From Pseudomonas multiresinivorans (lineage in GTDB: Bacteria > Pseudomonadota > Gammaproteobacteria > Pseudomonadales > Pseudomonadaceae): a stretch of DNA of 64,000 nt. Both the position numbers and the translations under genes were made by a program. The notes below the pieces were generated by a model. That model did not search any database, had not been told where the DNA came from, and saw nothing but the letters and a program-made list of their open reading frames with translations. Each line of letters opens with the position of its first letter. Positions within the stretch are counted from its first letter, which is position 1. The stretch is taken from assembly GCF_012971725.1 (NCBI RefSeq), contig NZ_CP048833.1, positions 4,960,001-5,024,000 on the forward strand. The letters run 5' to 3'. Shown here one piece after another: positions 15,703 through 23,753 of this stretch.

Positions 15703-16674
15703 ATGGGCCGAGTCATCGCTTCCGCCGTCTACAGCAGGGGCCGCAAGGTTTCCGACATCCCGCTCGAGGACGGCTATCGCTGGGCCTGCCAGCCCGACCA
15801 TTTCGTCTGGACCGGCCTGCAGGAGCCGACGCCGGAAGAAATGTTCAACCTGCAACGGCAGTTCAACCTCCACGAACTGGCTGTCTCCGACGCCCTGGAA
15901 AAGCACAGCCGGCCGAAGCTGGAAACCTTTGGCGATGCACTGTTCATCGTCATCTATTCGCCGCTCCGCGCCGATAGTCGACTGATGTTCGTCGAAACCC
16001 ACCTGTTTGCCGGCATCGGCTACATCATCAGCGCGCGACATGGTTTCTCCCAGTCCTACTCCCAGGTCCGACAGCGCTGCGAAGCCCGGCCGCTGCTGCT
16101 GGCCCATGGCACCGACTTCGTGCTCTATGCCCTGCTGGATTTCGTGATGAGCAACTACGAACCGGTGGTGGAAGCGATCCGCGAGGAGATCGAGGAAGTG
16201 GAGCAGCAGGTGCTGCGCAAGTCGCTGACCCAGGAGCAGATCGAGAAAATCTACGGCCTGCGCCGCGAGGTGCTCAAGCTCAAGCACTACGCCGCACCCA
16301 TGGTGGAAATCTGCCAGGAGCTGCAGCGCCTGGACTTTCCCTTCATCGACAAGCAGATGCGGCCCTACTTCCGTGACGTGGCAATCCATGTGAACCGCCT
16401 GCTGGAAGACCTCACCACGCTGCGCGACGTCGCCAGCCAGACCATCGAGGTCGGGCTGGCGCTGGAGTCCTCACGGCAGAGCGTGGTGCAGCGCAAATTC
16501 GCCGCCTGGGCGGCCATCCTCGCCTTCCCCACCGCCGTGGCCGGTATCTACGGGATGAACTTCGAATACATCCCGGAACTGCATTGGCACTATGGCTACT
16601 TCCTGATCATGGGGCTGTTGGCGCTGGGCTGCGTCGGGCTGTACATCAGCTTCAAGCAGGCGGATTGGTTGTGA
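15703..16674 (+). CDS. CorA-family magnesium/divalent cation transporter
   Basis: This is a 323-residue inner-membrane transporter of the CorA/ZntB superfamily. There is a long soluble N-terminal domain, a stalk helix (SNYEPVVEAIREEIEEVEQQVL), and two C-terminal membrane helices separated by the signature YGMNFE near residue 285, with the selectivity GMN loop intact. The likely cargo is Mg2+, Co2+ or Ni2+; members of this subgroup are not all magnesium importers. ATG 15703 is favoured over GTG 15691 because an AGGGTGG lies just upstream. The preceding small membrane gene may be linked. Confidence 0.92.
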   Translation: MGRVIASAVYSRGRKVSDIPLEDGYRWACQPDHFVWTGLQEPTPEEMFNLQRQFNLHELAVSDALEKHSRPKLETFGDALFIVIYSPLRADSRLMFVETHLFAGIGYIISARHGFSQSYSQVRQRCEARPLLLAHGTDFVLYALLDFVMSNYEPVVEAIREEIEEVEQQVLRKSLTQEQIEKIYGLRREVLKLKHYAAPMVEICQELQRLDFPFIDKQMRPYFRDVAIHVNRLLEDLTTLRDVASQTIEVGLALESSRQSVVQRKFAAWAAILAFPTAVAGIYGMNFEYIPELHWHYGYFLIMGLLALGCVGLYISFKQADWL

Positions 16675-16693
16675 GTCGTGCCGGCTGAGGGCA

Positions 16694-16755
16694 ATCGCGG
16701 ACGGAGTCCGCTCCTACGCCAGCCGACGAATGTAGGAGCGGACTCTGTCCGCGAT
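16694..16755. repeat. REP pair, GCGGAC-type variant
   Basis: Two inverted units (ATCGCGGACGGAGTCCGC... and GTAGGAGCGGACTCTGTCC...) share the GTAGGAGCG edge of the common REP but have a GGAC/GTCC inner stem. Half copies are at 33997 and 54972. Confidence 0.8.
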
Positions 16756-16814
16756 CGGTTCAGACTCGCACCAACCTCCCCCGGCAACACCACCTTCAGT
16801 CAGCACGGCAGAAA

Positions 16815-17567
16815 TCAGGCAGCGCTTTTCTTCTCGGCTCTCTTCTTCTCGTCGCTGCCCTGCTGGACGAAGCGCATCATCCACTCGCCCACCGCCGTGC
16901 CCTGGTGCGGGCGCGCGAGGCTGTCGATGCCGGACTGGAACACCGGTTCGCTGAAGATGTGCTTGCGCAGCTCCAGGATCGCCTGGGAATAGTCGCTCTG
17001 GAACTCCGGGTGGCCCTGGAAGCACAGCACCTGGTCACCAATGGCGTAGGCCGCATTCGGGCAGAAATCGCTGGAAGCGATGCGACGCGCGCCGTGGGGC
17101 AGTTCGGTGACCTGGTCCTGATGGCTGACCAGTAGGGTCAGGCCATCACCCAGCGACGGGCTCATCCACTCGGGCTGCTCCTCGATGCGGTAGTCATGGA
17201 TGCCCACGCCCCAGCCCTGGCTGGCACGCTCGGTCTTGCCGCCCAGCACAAGCGCCAGCAACTGGTGGCCAAAGCACACGCCCAACAGCTTGTCGCCGCG
17301 CTGGTAGAGCTTGAGCACGTAGTCCTTGAGGGTCTGGATCCAGGGATCAGTGCCGAAGGAGTCCGCCTTGCTGCCAGTCACCAGGTACGCATCGAACTTC
17401 TCATCATCGGGCGGGTAATGCCCTTCCACCACGTTGTAGACCGTGAACTCGGCCGGAACGGGTTGCTTGGCGAACAGTTGCTGGAACATCCAGCCATAGC
17501 CCTTGTACTGATCGATGAGTTCGGGGCGGAGGATGTCGGTTTCCAGAATGCAGATGTGCAACGACAT
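16815..17567 (-). CDS. Class I glutamine amidotransferase
   Basis: This is a 250-residue stand-alone GATase1 protein. The nucleophile is Cys98 in GVCFGHQLLA, and the paired His/Glu is in CFQGHPEF near residue 195. GuaA-like stand-alone amidotransferases of this type hydrolyse gamma-glutamyl amides or donate ammonia to an unidentified partner. ATG 17567 (MSLHICILETD) is the family-like start; a frame to 17666 adds 33 unlikely residues. It ends in a lysine/glutamate-rich tail. A second, distinct amidotransferase is at 34051. Confidence 0.88.
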   Translation of the reverse strand: MSLHICILETDILRPELIDQYKGYGWMFQQLFAKQPVPAEFTVYNVVEGHYPPDDEKFDAYLVTGSKADSFGTDPWIQTLKDYVLKLYQRGDKLLGVCFGHQLLALVLGGKTERASQGWGVGIHDYRIEEQPEWMSPSLGDGLTLLVSHQDQVTELPHGARRIASSDFCPNAAYAIGDQVLCFQGHPEFQSDYSQAILELRKHIFSEPVFQSGIDSLARPHQGTAVGEWMMRFVQQGSDEKKRAEKKSAA

Positions 17568-17770
17568 GCAGTGGTGATTCCTGGGGGGTTGGCGGCTGAT
17601 AAGAGTGGTTATCCTGACACTGATGAAACGCGCGTGAAAATTACGCCCTATTTTTTCACCGCACAAGATACCGAGCGGATTCTTGTGCAGGAATTTCAGG
17701 GGAAATACCGGAAAAACCGACTTCCTTCAATTGCACCGGCGCACAAGGGTGACGGCCGGTTGGCAAGGAT

Positions 17771-18325
17771 TCAGTCCAATGACAGCTCGCGCAGAATCGA
17801 GTTCGCGCCCACTACCTGCGCGTATTCGCCTTGCAGATTGGCCAGGGACATGGCGTGGACCTCCTCTGCGCTGCGCAGCACACCGTTGAAATCACGCTTG
17901 TCGAAGGCGAAACAGGCATCCGCCGCCACCTGCGTAGAGAAGCCCAGGTTGCCCGCGGTGCGGGCCGTGGCTTCCACCGAGTTGTTGGTGCTGACGCCGC
18001 AGATCACTACCGATTCGATGCCACGCACGCGCAACCAGCGCTCCAGGGCGCTGTTGATGAAGGCGTCGGGGACATTCTTCTCCACCACGTGCTCATGCTC
18101 CAGCGGCGCCAGCGCCTCCTGGAACTCGGCGCCCGGCTGTCCGGGCCAGAACGGCGAACCCGGCGTGCGCGAAACGTGGCGGATATGCACCAGCGGCCAG
18201 CCTCCCTGGCGCCATGCGGCCAGCAGTTCGCCGATGCGCTGCTCGGCCTGCGGGTTGTTGCGCGGCTCCAGGCTGTCACGCATGCCTTTCTGCTGGTCGA
18301 TGATCAACAGGGCGGGAGCGGTCAT
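17771..18325 (-). CDS. Isochorismatase-fold hydrolase lacking the canonical cysteine
   Basis: This is a 184-residue single-domain protein of the isochorismatase/nicotinamidase superfamily. Asp10 (LIIDQQ) and Lys83 (VVEKNVPDAF) of the Asp-Lys-Cys triad are present, but the nucleophile position in ICGVSTNNSVEAT is Ser116. Cys109 lies seven residues earlier in the strand and is unlikely to substitute. The cis-peptide loop GVST is conserved. True isochorismatases also lack the cysteine and use Asp, so hydrolysis of a vinyl ether or a non-amidase role is possible. The substrate is unknown. Confidence 0.85.
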   Translation of the reverse strand: MTAPALLIIDQQKGMRDSLEPRNNPQAEQRIGELLAAWRQGGWPLVHIRHVSRTPGSPFWPGQPGAEFQEALAPLEHEHVVEKNVPDAFINSALERWLRVRGIESVVICGVSTNNSVEATARTAGNLGFSTQVAADACFAFDKRDFNGVLRSAEEVHAMSLANLQGEYAQVVGANSILRELSLD

Positions 18326-18377
18326 CGGTGCGGTCCTTGCGATTCGGAAGGCGCCATCCTACGGCTTGTATAGGCAA

Positions 18378-18407
18378 GAAAAAACCGGCCACCAAGGCCG
18401 GTTTTTC
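18378..18407 (-). terminator. Terminator-like hairpin (AACCGGCC / GGCCGGTT)
   Basis: A GC stem with loop ACCAA has A and T runs on both sides. It lies 28-53 bases upstream of the isochorismatase-like start and just past the REP that follows the FadB-like gene, so it may end leftward or rightward transcripts. Confidence 0.7.
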
Positions 18408-18408
18408 T

Positions 18409-18489
18409 GTAGGAGCGAGGGGGACGCCTAGTCCTTGCTCGCGAACCGAATCCCGCTGCGAGCCCGTTCGCGAGCAAGCTCGCTCCTAC
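18409..18489. repeat. REP pair with a nested extra hairpin
   Basis: The right-hand unit is canonical. The left-hand unit is interrupted after GTAGGAGCGAG by about 14 extra bases (18420-18434, GGGGACGCCTAGTCC) that carry their own GGAC/GTCC stem, then resumes with TTGCTCGCGAAC. A near-identical interrupted unit occurs at 49306. Confidence 0.85.
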
Positions 18490-18499
18490 CAAGAGCCCA

Positions 18500-20644
18500 T
18501 CAGAAGGGCTCGTTGCGCGCGGCCTTCTCCAACAACAGCGCCGGCGGCAGGAAGCGCTCGCCATACTGCTCGGCGAGGTACTGGGCGCGGGCGACGAAGT
18601 CCTTCAGGCCGTACTGGTTGATGAACTGCAGCGCGCCACCGCTCCAGGCCGCGAAGCCGATGCCGAAGATCGAGCCGATGTTGGCGTCGGCGGTGGAGGT
18701 CAGCACGCCCTCCTCCACGCAGCGCACGGTCTCGACGGCCTGGATGAAGAGGATGCGGTCACGCACGTCTTCCGGTGAAATCTGCGCGTCAGCCTTTTCG
18801 AAGCGCTGTTTCAGCTCAGGCCACAGATGCTTCTTGCCGTTGGCCGGATAGTCGTAGAAGCCGGCGCCAGCGGCTTTGCCGGGGCGCTTGTACTCGTTGA
18901 CCATCAGGTCCACCACGGCGAAGGCCGGATGCTTCGGCAATTGCTTGCCTTCAGCTTCCAGGTCCTTGCGGGTCTGCTCGCGGATGTGGGTCATCAGGCT
19001 CATCGACACTTCGTCGCTGATCGCCAGCGGGCCCACCGGCATGCCGGCCTGGCGCGCCTGGTTCTCGATCATCGCCGCGGACACGCCTTCGCCGAGCATG
19101 GCCAGGCCTTCGTTGGTGAAGGTGCCGAACACGCGGGAGGTGAAGAAGCCACGGCTGTCGTGGACGACGATCGGAGTCTTCTTGATCTGCAGGACGTAGT
19201 CGAAGGCGCGAGCCAGGGTGGCGTCGTCGGTCTTCTCGCCACGGATGATCTCCACCAGCGGCATCTTGTCCACCGGGCTGAAGAAGTGCAGGCCGATGAA
19301 CTTCTGCGGCTGCGCCACCGCCTCGGCCAGGCCGGTGATCGGCAGCGTCGAGGTATTGGAGGCGATCACCGCGTCCGGCAGCGCGGAGGACTCGGCGGCG
19401 GCGCTGACCTTGGCCTTCAGACCACGGTCCTCGAACACCGCTTCGATGATCAGGTCGCAGCCTTCGAAATCGGCGTCACTGGCCGTCGGCTTGATCCGTG
19501 CGAGGAAGGCGTCGCGTTTCTCGGCAGTCATCTGGCCCCTGCCGACTTTCTTGTCCAGCAGGCCGGCGGAGTACGCCTTGCCCTTTTCCGCCGCTTCGAT
19601 CGAAACATCCTTGAGCACCACCTCGATGCCGGCAGCGGCCGAGACGTAGGCGATGCCCGCGCCCATCATGCCGGCGCCGATGACGCCGACCTTCTTCGTC
19701 TGCTGCGGCGGGATGCCTCGCGGGCGGGACTTGCCGGCGTTGATCTCGTTGAGCTGGAACCAGAAGGTGCCGATCATGTTCTTCGCCACCTGGCCGGTGG
19801 TCAGCTCGGTGAAGTAGCGCGCCTCGATCAGTTGGGCGGTGTCGAAGTCCACCTGGGCGCCTTCAACGGCGGCGCACATGATCTTCTCCGGTGCCGGGAA
19901 GCAGCCCTTGGTCTTGTCGCGCAGCACGGACGGGGCGATGGCCAGCATCTGCGCCACGGCCGGGCTGGACGGCGTGCCGCCGGGGATCTTGTAGCCGGCA
20001 CTGTCCCACGGCTGCTTGGCGGCCGGGTTGGCGGCGATCCACTCGCGGGCCTTGCTCAGCATCTCTTCGCGGCTGGAGGCCAACTGATGGATCAGGCCGG
20101 CCTTGAGCGCCTGGTCCGGGCGCACCTTCTTGCCTTCGGCCAGGTACGGCAGGGCTTTCTCCAGGCCGAGCAGGCGCACCATACGCACTACCCCGCCGCC
20201 GCCGGGCAGCAGGCCCAGGGTGACTTCCGGCAGGCCGAGCTGGACGTGGCTTTCGTCCAGGGCGATGCGGTGGTGGCAGGCCAGGCAGATTTCCCAGCCG
20301 CCGCCCAGGGCCGCGCCGTTGATGGCGGCGACCACGGGCTTGCCGAGAGTTTCCAGGCGGCGCAGCTGGCCCTTGAGAACCAGGATGCCTTCGTAGAAGG
20401 CCTGGGCGTCGGCCTTGGTGACCTTGATCAGCTCGTTCAGGTCGCCGCCGGCGAAGAAGGTCTTCTTCGCCGAGGTGATCACCACGCCGGCGATCGAATC
20501 CTTCTCGGCTTCCAGGCGCGCGACGGTGGCGGCCATGGCCTCGCGGTACACACCGTTCATGGTGTTGGCGCTCTGGCCAGGCATGTCCATGGTCAGGACG
20601 ACGATATTGTCCTGGCCTTTTTCAAAGCGGATGGCGTCAGTCAT
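18500..20644 (-). CDS. Bifunctional enoyl-CoA hydratase / 3-hydroxyacyl-CoA dehydrogenase (FadB-like)
   Basis: This is a 715-residue multifunctional beta-oxidation enzyme. The N-terminal crotonase domain has FAGGDLNEL near residue 65, GAALGGGWEICLAC near residue 110 and the catalytic-region LPEVTLGLLPGGGG. The NAD-binding domain begins GVIGAGMMGAGIAY near residue 325. The dehydrogenase histidine is in GLHFFSPVDKMPLVEII, and two C-terminal HAD domains complete it. It should hydrate trans-enoyl-CoA and oxidise L-3-hydroxyacyl-CoA. ATG 20644 (MTDAIRFEKG) is preferred to the long upstream extension. It follows the thiolase gene on the same strand with 161 bases between. Confidence 0.95.
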   Translation of the reverse strand: MTDAIRFEKGQDNIVVLTMDMPGQSANTMNGVYREAMAATVARLEAEKDSIAGVVITSAKKTFFAGGDLNELIKVTKADAQAFYEGILVLKGQLRRLETLGKPVVAAINGAALGGGWEICLACHHRIALDESHVQLGLPEVTLGLLPGGGGVVRMVRLLGLEKALPYLAEGKKVRPDQALKAGLIHQLASSREEMLSKAREWIAANPAAKQPWDSAGYKIPGGTPSSPAVAQMLAIAPSVLRDKTKGCFPAPEKIMCAAVEGAQVDFDTAQLIEARYFTELTTGQVAKNMIGTFWFQLNEINAGKSRPRGIPPQQTKKVGVIGAGMMGAGIAYVSAAAGIEVVLKDVSIEAAEKGKAYSAGLLDKKVGRGQMTAEKRDAFLARIKPTASDADFEGCDLIIEAVFEDRGLKAKVSAAAESSALPDAVIASNTSTLPITGLAEAVAQPQKFIGLHFFSPVDKMPLVEIIRGEKTDDATLARAFDYVLQIKKTPIVVHDSRGFFTSRVFGTFTNEGLAMLGEGVSAAMIENQARQAGMPVGPLAISDEVSMSLMTHIREQTRKDLEAEGKQLPKHPAFAVVDLMVNEYKRPGKAAGAGFYDYPANGKKHLWPELKQRFEKADAQISPEDVRDRILFIQAVETVRCVEEGVLTSTADANIGSIFGIGFAAWSGGALQFINQYGLKDFVARAQYLAEQYGERFLPPALLLEKAARNEPF

Positions 20645-20705
20645 TCTTGTTTTCTTCCCATGCAGGGGGATCGCTTCAGGGGCGTCACGAGCGAAGGTCA
20701 GGCAA

Positions 20706-20773
20706 GGCGGAAACTCTTCGGGAAGCGGAGTTGGCTGTAGCCAATGAGCATTCCCGGAGAGTTTCCAACGCCG
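20706..20773. repeat. Long imperfect inverted repeat with inner stem
   Basis: The outer arms (GGCGGAAACTCTTCGGGAA left, TTCCCGGAGAGTTTCC plus AACGCC right) pair with one mismatch and a small bulge. An inner TTGGCT-GT-AGCCAA stem sits in the centre. It lies between the thiolase and FadB-like genes. Confidence 0.75.
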
Positions 20774-20805
20774 CATGGCCGAGCGCAGTAGCCCATGATC
20801 GATCC

Positions 20806-22011
20806 TTAAGTACGTTCGATGATGGTGGCGATACCCATGCCGCCGCCCACGCAGAGGGTGGCCAGGCCGTAGCGCAGGTTGCGCCGCTCCAGCTCATCCA
20901 GCAGGGTGCCGAGGATCATGCAGCCAGTGGCGCCCAGCGGGTGGCCCATGGCGATGGAGCCGCCGTTGACGTTGACCTTGCTCTCCGGCACGCCCATGTC
21001 CTTCATGAACTTCATCACCACCGAGGCGAAGGCTTCGTTCACCTCATAGAGGTCGATGTCCTCGGCCTTAAGTCCTGCCTTGGCCAGCGCCTTGCGGGTG
21101 GCCGGCGCAGGGCCGGTGAGCATGATGGTCGGGTCGGTGCTGGTCACTGCAGTGGCGACGATGCGGCCGCGGGCCTTCAGGCCCAGCTCGCGGCCCTTGG
21201 CTTCGGAGCCGATGAGCATGGCGGTGGCGCCGTCGACGATGCCGGAGCTGTTGCCCGGCGTATGCACGTGTTCGATGCGCTCGACGAAGCTGTACTTGCG
21301 CAGCGCGCTGGCGTCGAAGCCCATCTGCCCCATCATCTCGAAGCTGGGCTTGAGCGCGCCGAGGCCTTCGAGGGTGGAGTCGGCGCGAATGAACTCGTCA
21401 TGGTCGAGCAGGACGATGCCGTTCTGGTCGGTGACCGGCACCAGGGATTTGCTGAACAGCCCTTCGGCGCGGGCCTTGGCGGCTTTCTGCTGGGAGCGCA
21501 GGGCGAAGGCGTCCACGTCGGCGCGGCTGAAGCCTTCGAGGGTGGCAATCAGGTCGGCGCCGATGCCCTGGGGGACGAAACTGGTGTGCAGGTTGGTTTC
21601 CGGGTCCAGCGCCCAGGCGCCGCCGTCGGAGCCCATGGGCACGCGGGACATGGACTCCACGCCGCCAACCACCACCAGGTCCTCGAAGCCCGAACGCACT
21701 TTCATGGCGCCCAGGTTGACCGCTTCCAGGCCCGAGGCGCAGAAGCGGTTGATCTGCACACCGGCGACCTGCTCGTCCCAGTCGGCCACCAGCGCGGCGG
21801 TCTTGGCGATGTCCGAGCCCTGGTCGCCCACCGGGGTCACGCAGCCCAGGACGATGTCGTCGACCTGGGCGGTATCCAACTGGTTGCGCTGCTGCAGCGC
21901 GCGCAGCACGCCGGCCATCAGGTTGACCGGCTTGACGCTGTGCAGCGCGCCGTCCTTCTTGCCTTTGCCGCGGGGAGTACGCACCGCGTCGTAAATGAAT
22001 GCTTCGGTCAT
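20806..22011 (-). CDS. Acetyl-CoA C-acyltransferase (thiolase, FadA-like)
   Basis: This is a 401-residue thiolase that cleaves 3-ketoacyl-CoA with CoA. The acyl-accepting cysteine is in NRFCASGLEAV near residue 90, the histidine in NGGSIAMGHPLGATG near residue 350, and the second cysteine in LCVGGGMG near the C-terminus. ATG 22011 (MTEAFIYDAVRTPRG) is the canonical start. It is the first gene of a two-gene operon with the FadB-like enzyme, so together they supply the last three steps of a beta-oxidation cycle. Pseudomonads have another fadBA pair, and the chain-length or substrate specialisation of this one is not visible. Confidence 0.95.
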   Translation of the reverse strand: MTEAFIYDAVRTPRGKGKKDGALHSVKPVNLMAGVLRALQQRNQLDTAQVDDIVLGCVTPVGDQGSDIAKTAALVADWDEQVAGVQINRFCASGLEAVNLGAMKVRSGFEDLVVVGGVESMSRVPMGSDGGAWALDPETNLHTSFVPQGIGADLIATLEGFSRADVDAFALRSQQKAAKARAEGLFSKSLVPVTDQNGIVLLDHDEFIRADSTLEGLGALKPSFEMMGQMGFDASALRKYSFVERIEHVHTPGNSSGIVDGATAMLIGSEAKGRELGLKARGRIVATAVTSTDPTIMLTGPAPATRKALAKAGLKAEDIDLYEVNEAFASVVMKFMKDMGVPESKVNVNGGSIAMGHPLGATGCMILGTLLDELERRNLRYGLATLCVGGGMGIATIIERT

Positions 22012-22457
22012 GGCGTTCTCTCTTAGAGTTGTCGTCACGCAGGCGTGGCGTGTCGGCCTACCTTAGCGGCGTATCGGCACGGAGCAATGACCGCAGCGCT
22101 CAGCGAAATTGACCGCCACGCTCAGCGACCGACCGGAGGCGATCAGGCCGAAGGCTCTGGAAAGGGGTTGTCGGCGAGAGCGGACGAGCGGTCGAAAAGC
22201 TGAACCGCGTTGTCACGCCCCAGTCATATAGAGGGAATATGCCTGAAGCTGCATCACTTGCTGCAAGATGGTCTAAGCCCGCGCGGCACTAGGCTTAGAC
22301 TCCGTTGTGCAGTGAATAAAAAGCGTGCAGATGATGCGAAAAGTGCCGTTGCCGGGTTTTGCCGGCTCGGCTCGAGAAACCAGAAGCCAAGGCATGCGCG
22401 CCACTACCAACAGGCCGTGGGTGGCCGTGCCAAGAACAAGAAAGGCGGAAGGACATC
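22012..22457. other. Intergenic stretch upstream of the thiolase and of a micropeptide gene
   Basis: About 446 bases lie between the leftward thiolase gene and the rightward 32-codon gene. Several short frames exist but none has a convincing start, ribosome binding site or composition. A locally AT-rich block near 22300-22330 may hold the promoter for the small gene. Confidence 0.5.
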
Positions 22458-22556
22458 ATGGACAAACAATCGAGAAAATGGCGTCAGGCAAGCCTGATCG
22501 TCTTCGCAACCACCGTTGTTCTGATCATTCCCAATCTGAGTCGTCTGGTCGGCTAG
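22458..22556 (+). CDS. 32-residue single-pass membrane peptide
   Basis: ATG 22458 follows a good ribosome binding site (GGAAGGACATC). The 32-residue product has a strongly basic N-terminus (MDKQSRKWRQ) and then a hydrophobic helix (ASLIVFATTVVLIIP) ending NLSRLVG: a clean positive-inside membrane peptide. I do not recognise it. The next gene, an exported cytochrome c, starts 146 bases downstream on the same strand. Longer in-frame openings upstream have no ribosome binding site and poor composition. Confidence 0.6.
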   Translation: MDKQSRKWRQASLIVFATTVVLIIPNLSRLVG

Positions 22557-22701
22557 GGCCAACACCCGGCTTCCCCGCCGCTGCGTACCGCGTGCCGCCA
22601 TCCGCGAGCCACGGTCAACGCAGCGCGGGAGCCACCCACCCTCCTTCATCGCCTGCGCGTCTGCTATGGTTCCGCGGCTCACTCGCCCATCGGAACCCGC
22701 C

Positions 22702-23505
22702 ATGCGCCCACTGCTGCTGACGCTGCTCCTGCTCTGCCCCACCGCTTTCGCCGCGACGCTCACCCTGGAACTGCCCGATGGCAAGCACAGCCTGACCAGT
22801 GAGCAATTGCTGGCCGAACCCCAGGCGCAGGACATCGAGATTCCCGCCGACGTTTCCTACAACCGCACCATGCATTACCGCGCGGTGCCACTGGCCGCGC
22901 TGCTCAAAGGCGTGAAGCCCGGCGATCACCTGCAGGCGGTGGCGCTCGATGGATTCGCCGCCGAGCTGCCAGCCGCGCCGCTGCTGGAGAGCAAAGGCTC
23001 ACGTGCCTGGCTGGCGATCGAGGAAGCCGATAAGCCCTGGCCGAGGCTGGGCGACGGCAAGCCATCCGCCGGGCCGTTCTACCTGGTGTGGAGCGACCCC
23101 AAGGCCGCCGGCATCGGCCCGGAGCAGTGGCCGTTCCAGGTTGCCAGCTTCCGCCTCTTGAAGCCCCTGGCGGAGCGTTTTCCGGCATTTGTGCCAGCCA
23201 GGAACGCACCGAAGAGCGTGCAGGACGGCTTTGCCCAGTTTCAGAAGAACTGCCTGGCCTGCCATCGCCTCAATGGCGCCGGGGATTCGCAGTTCGGTCC
23301 GGACCTGAACCTCCCGCACAACCCTACCGAATACTTCGCCGCGGGCTATCTCAAGCAGTACATCCGCGACCCGCAGAGCCTGCGGCACTGGCCGGAGGCA
23401 CGGATGAAAGGGTTTGCGGCGGAGGTGATCAGCGACAAGGAGCTGGATGAGATCGTTGCCTACCTGAAGCACATGGCGGGGCGGAAGGTGAAGGTTGGCG
23501 GCTAG
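22702..23505 (+). CDS. Periplasmic c-type cytochrome with N-terminal sulfite-oxidase-like domain
   Basis: This 267-residue exported protein has a signal peptide over residues 1-17 (MRPLLLTLLLLCPTAFA). A domain of about 150 residues resembles small molybdopterin-binding-like folds (VSYNRTMHYRAVPLAALL, then FYLVWSDP). A class I cytochrome c domain follows with haem motif CLACH (Cys184, Cys187, His188), and a probable distal methionine lies in RMKGF near residue 235. Translation from an upstream ATG at 22666 would spoil the signal peptide. I infer an electron carrier fused to a redox or ligand-binding domain; the partner is unknown. Confidence 0.8.
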   Translation: MRPLLLTLLLLCPTAFAATLTLELPDGKHSLTSEQLLAEPQAQDIEIPADVSYNRTMHYRAVPLAALLKGVKPGDHLQAVALDGFAAELPAAPLLESKGSRAWLAIEEADKPWPRLGDGKPSAGPFYLVWSDPKAAGIGPEQWPFQVASFRLLKPLAERFPAFVPARNAPKSVQDGFAQFQKNCLACHRLNGAGDSQFGPDLNLPHNPTEYFAAGYLKQYIRDPQSLRHWPEARMKGFAAEVISDKELDEIVAYLKHMAGRKVKVGG

Positions 23506-23520
23506 AAGCCGGGGCTCTTT

Positions 23521-23596
23521 GTAGGGCGCATAACGCGCCAGCGTTATCCGCCTTATCGATATCGGCGCATAACCTGTTCCAGGTTATGCGCCCTAC
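23521..23596. repeat. Inverted repeat, GTAGGGCGCAT family
   Basis: GTAGGGCGCATAACG at the left and GCGCCCTAC at the right enclose two inner stems (GCG-rich, and AACCTG-TT-CCAGGTT). It is a repeat type distinct from the GTAGGAGCGAG REPs nearby. Confidence 0.75.
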
Positions 23597-23664
23597 CGTA
23601 CTGAATCGTCTGGCGGGACGGAACGTTAACGCCTGGGGCTGATCGGCAAGGCCTGCGTAGCGGC

Positions 23665-23735
23665 TGTTCGCGAGCAAGCTCGCTCCTACACCCCTGCACC
23701 GATGCATCCCTGTAGGAGCGAGCTTGCTCGCGAAC
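23665..23735. repeat. REP pair in outward orientation
   Basis: Two GTAGGAGCGAG-type units are arranged tail to tail (reverse copy first), unlike the inward pairs elsewhere in the window. Confidence 0.85.
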
Positions 23736-23753
23736 CCGCCCGTCAGCGAAACG

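Noticed and set aside
18827..20740. A 637-codon open frame on the plus strand
   Set aside because: It is antisense to the FadB-like gene, with typical shadow composition (Gly/Ala/His/Arg) and no motif.
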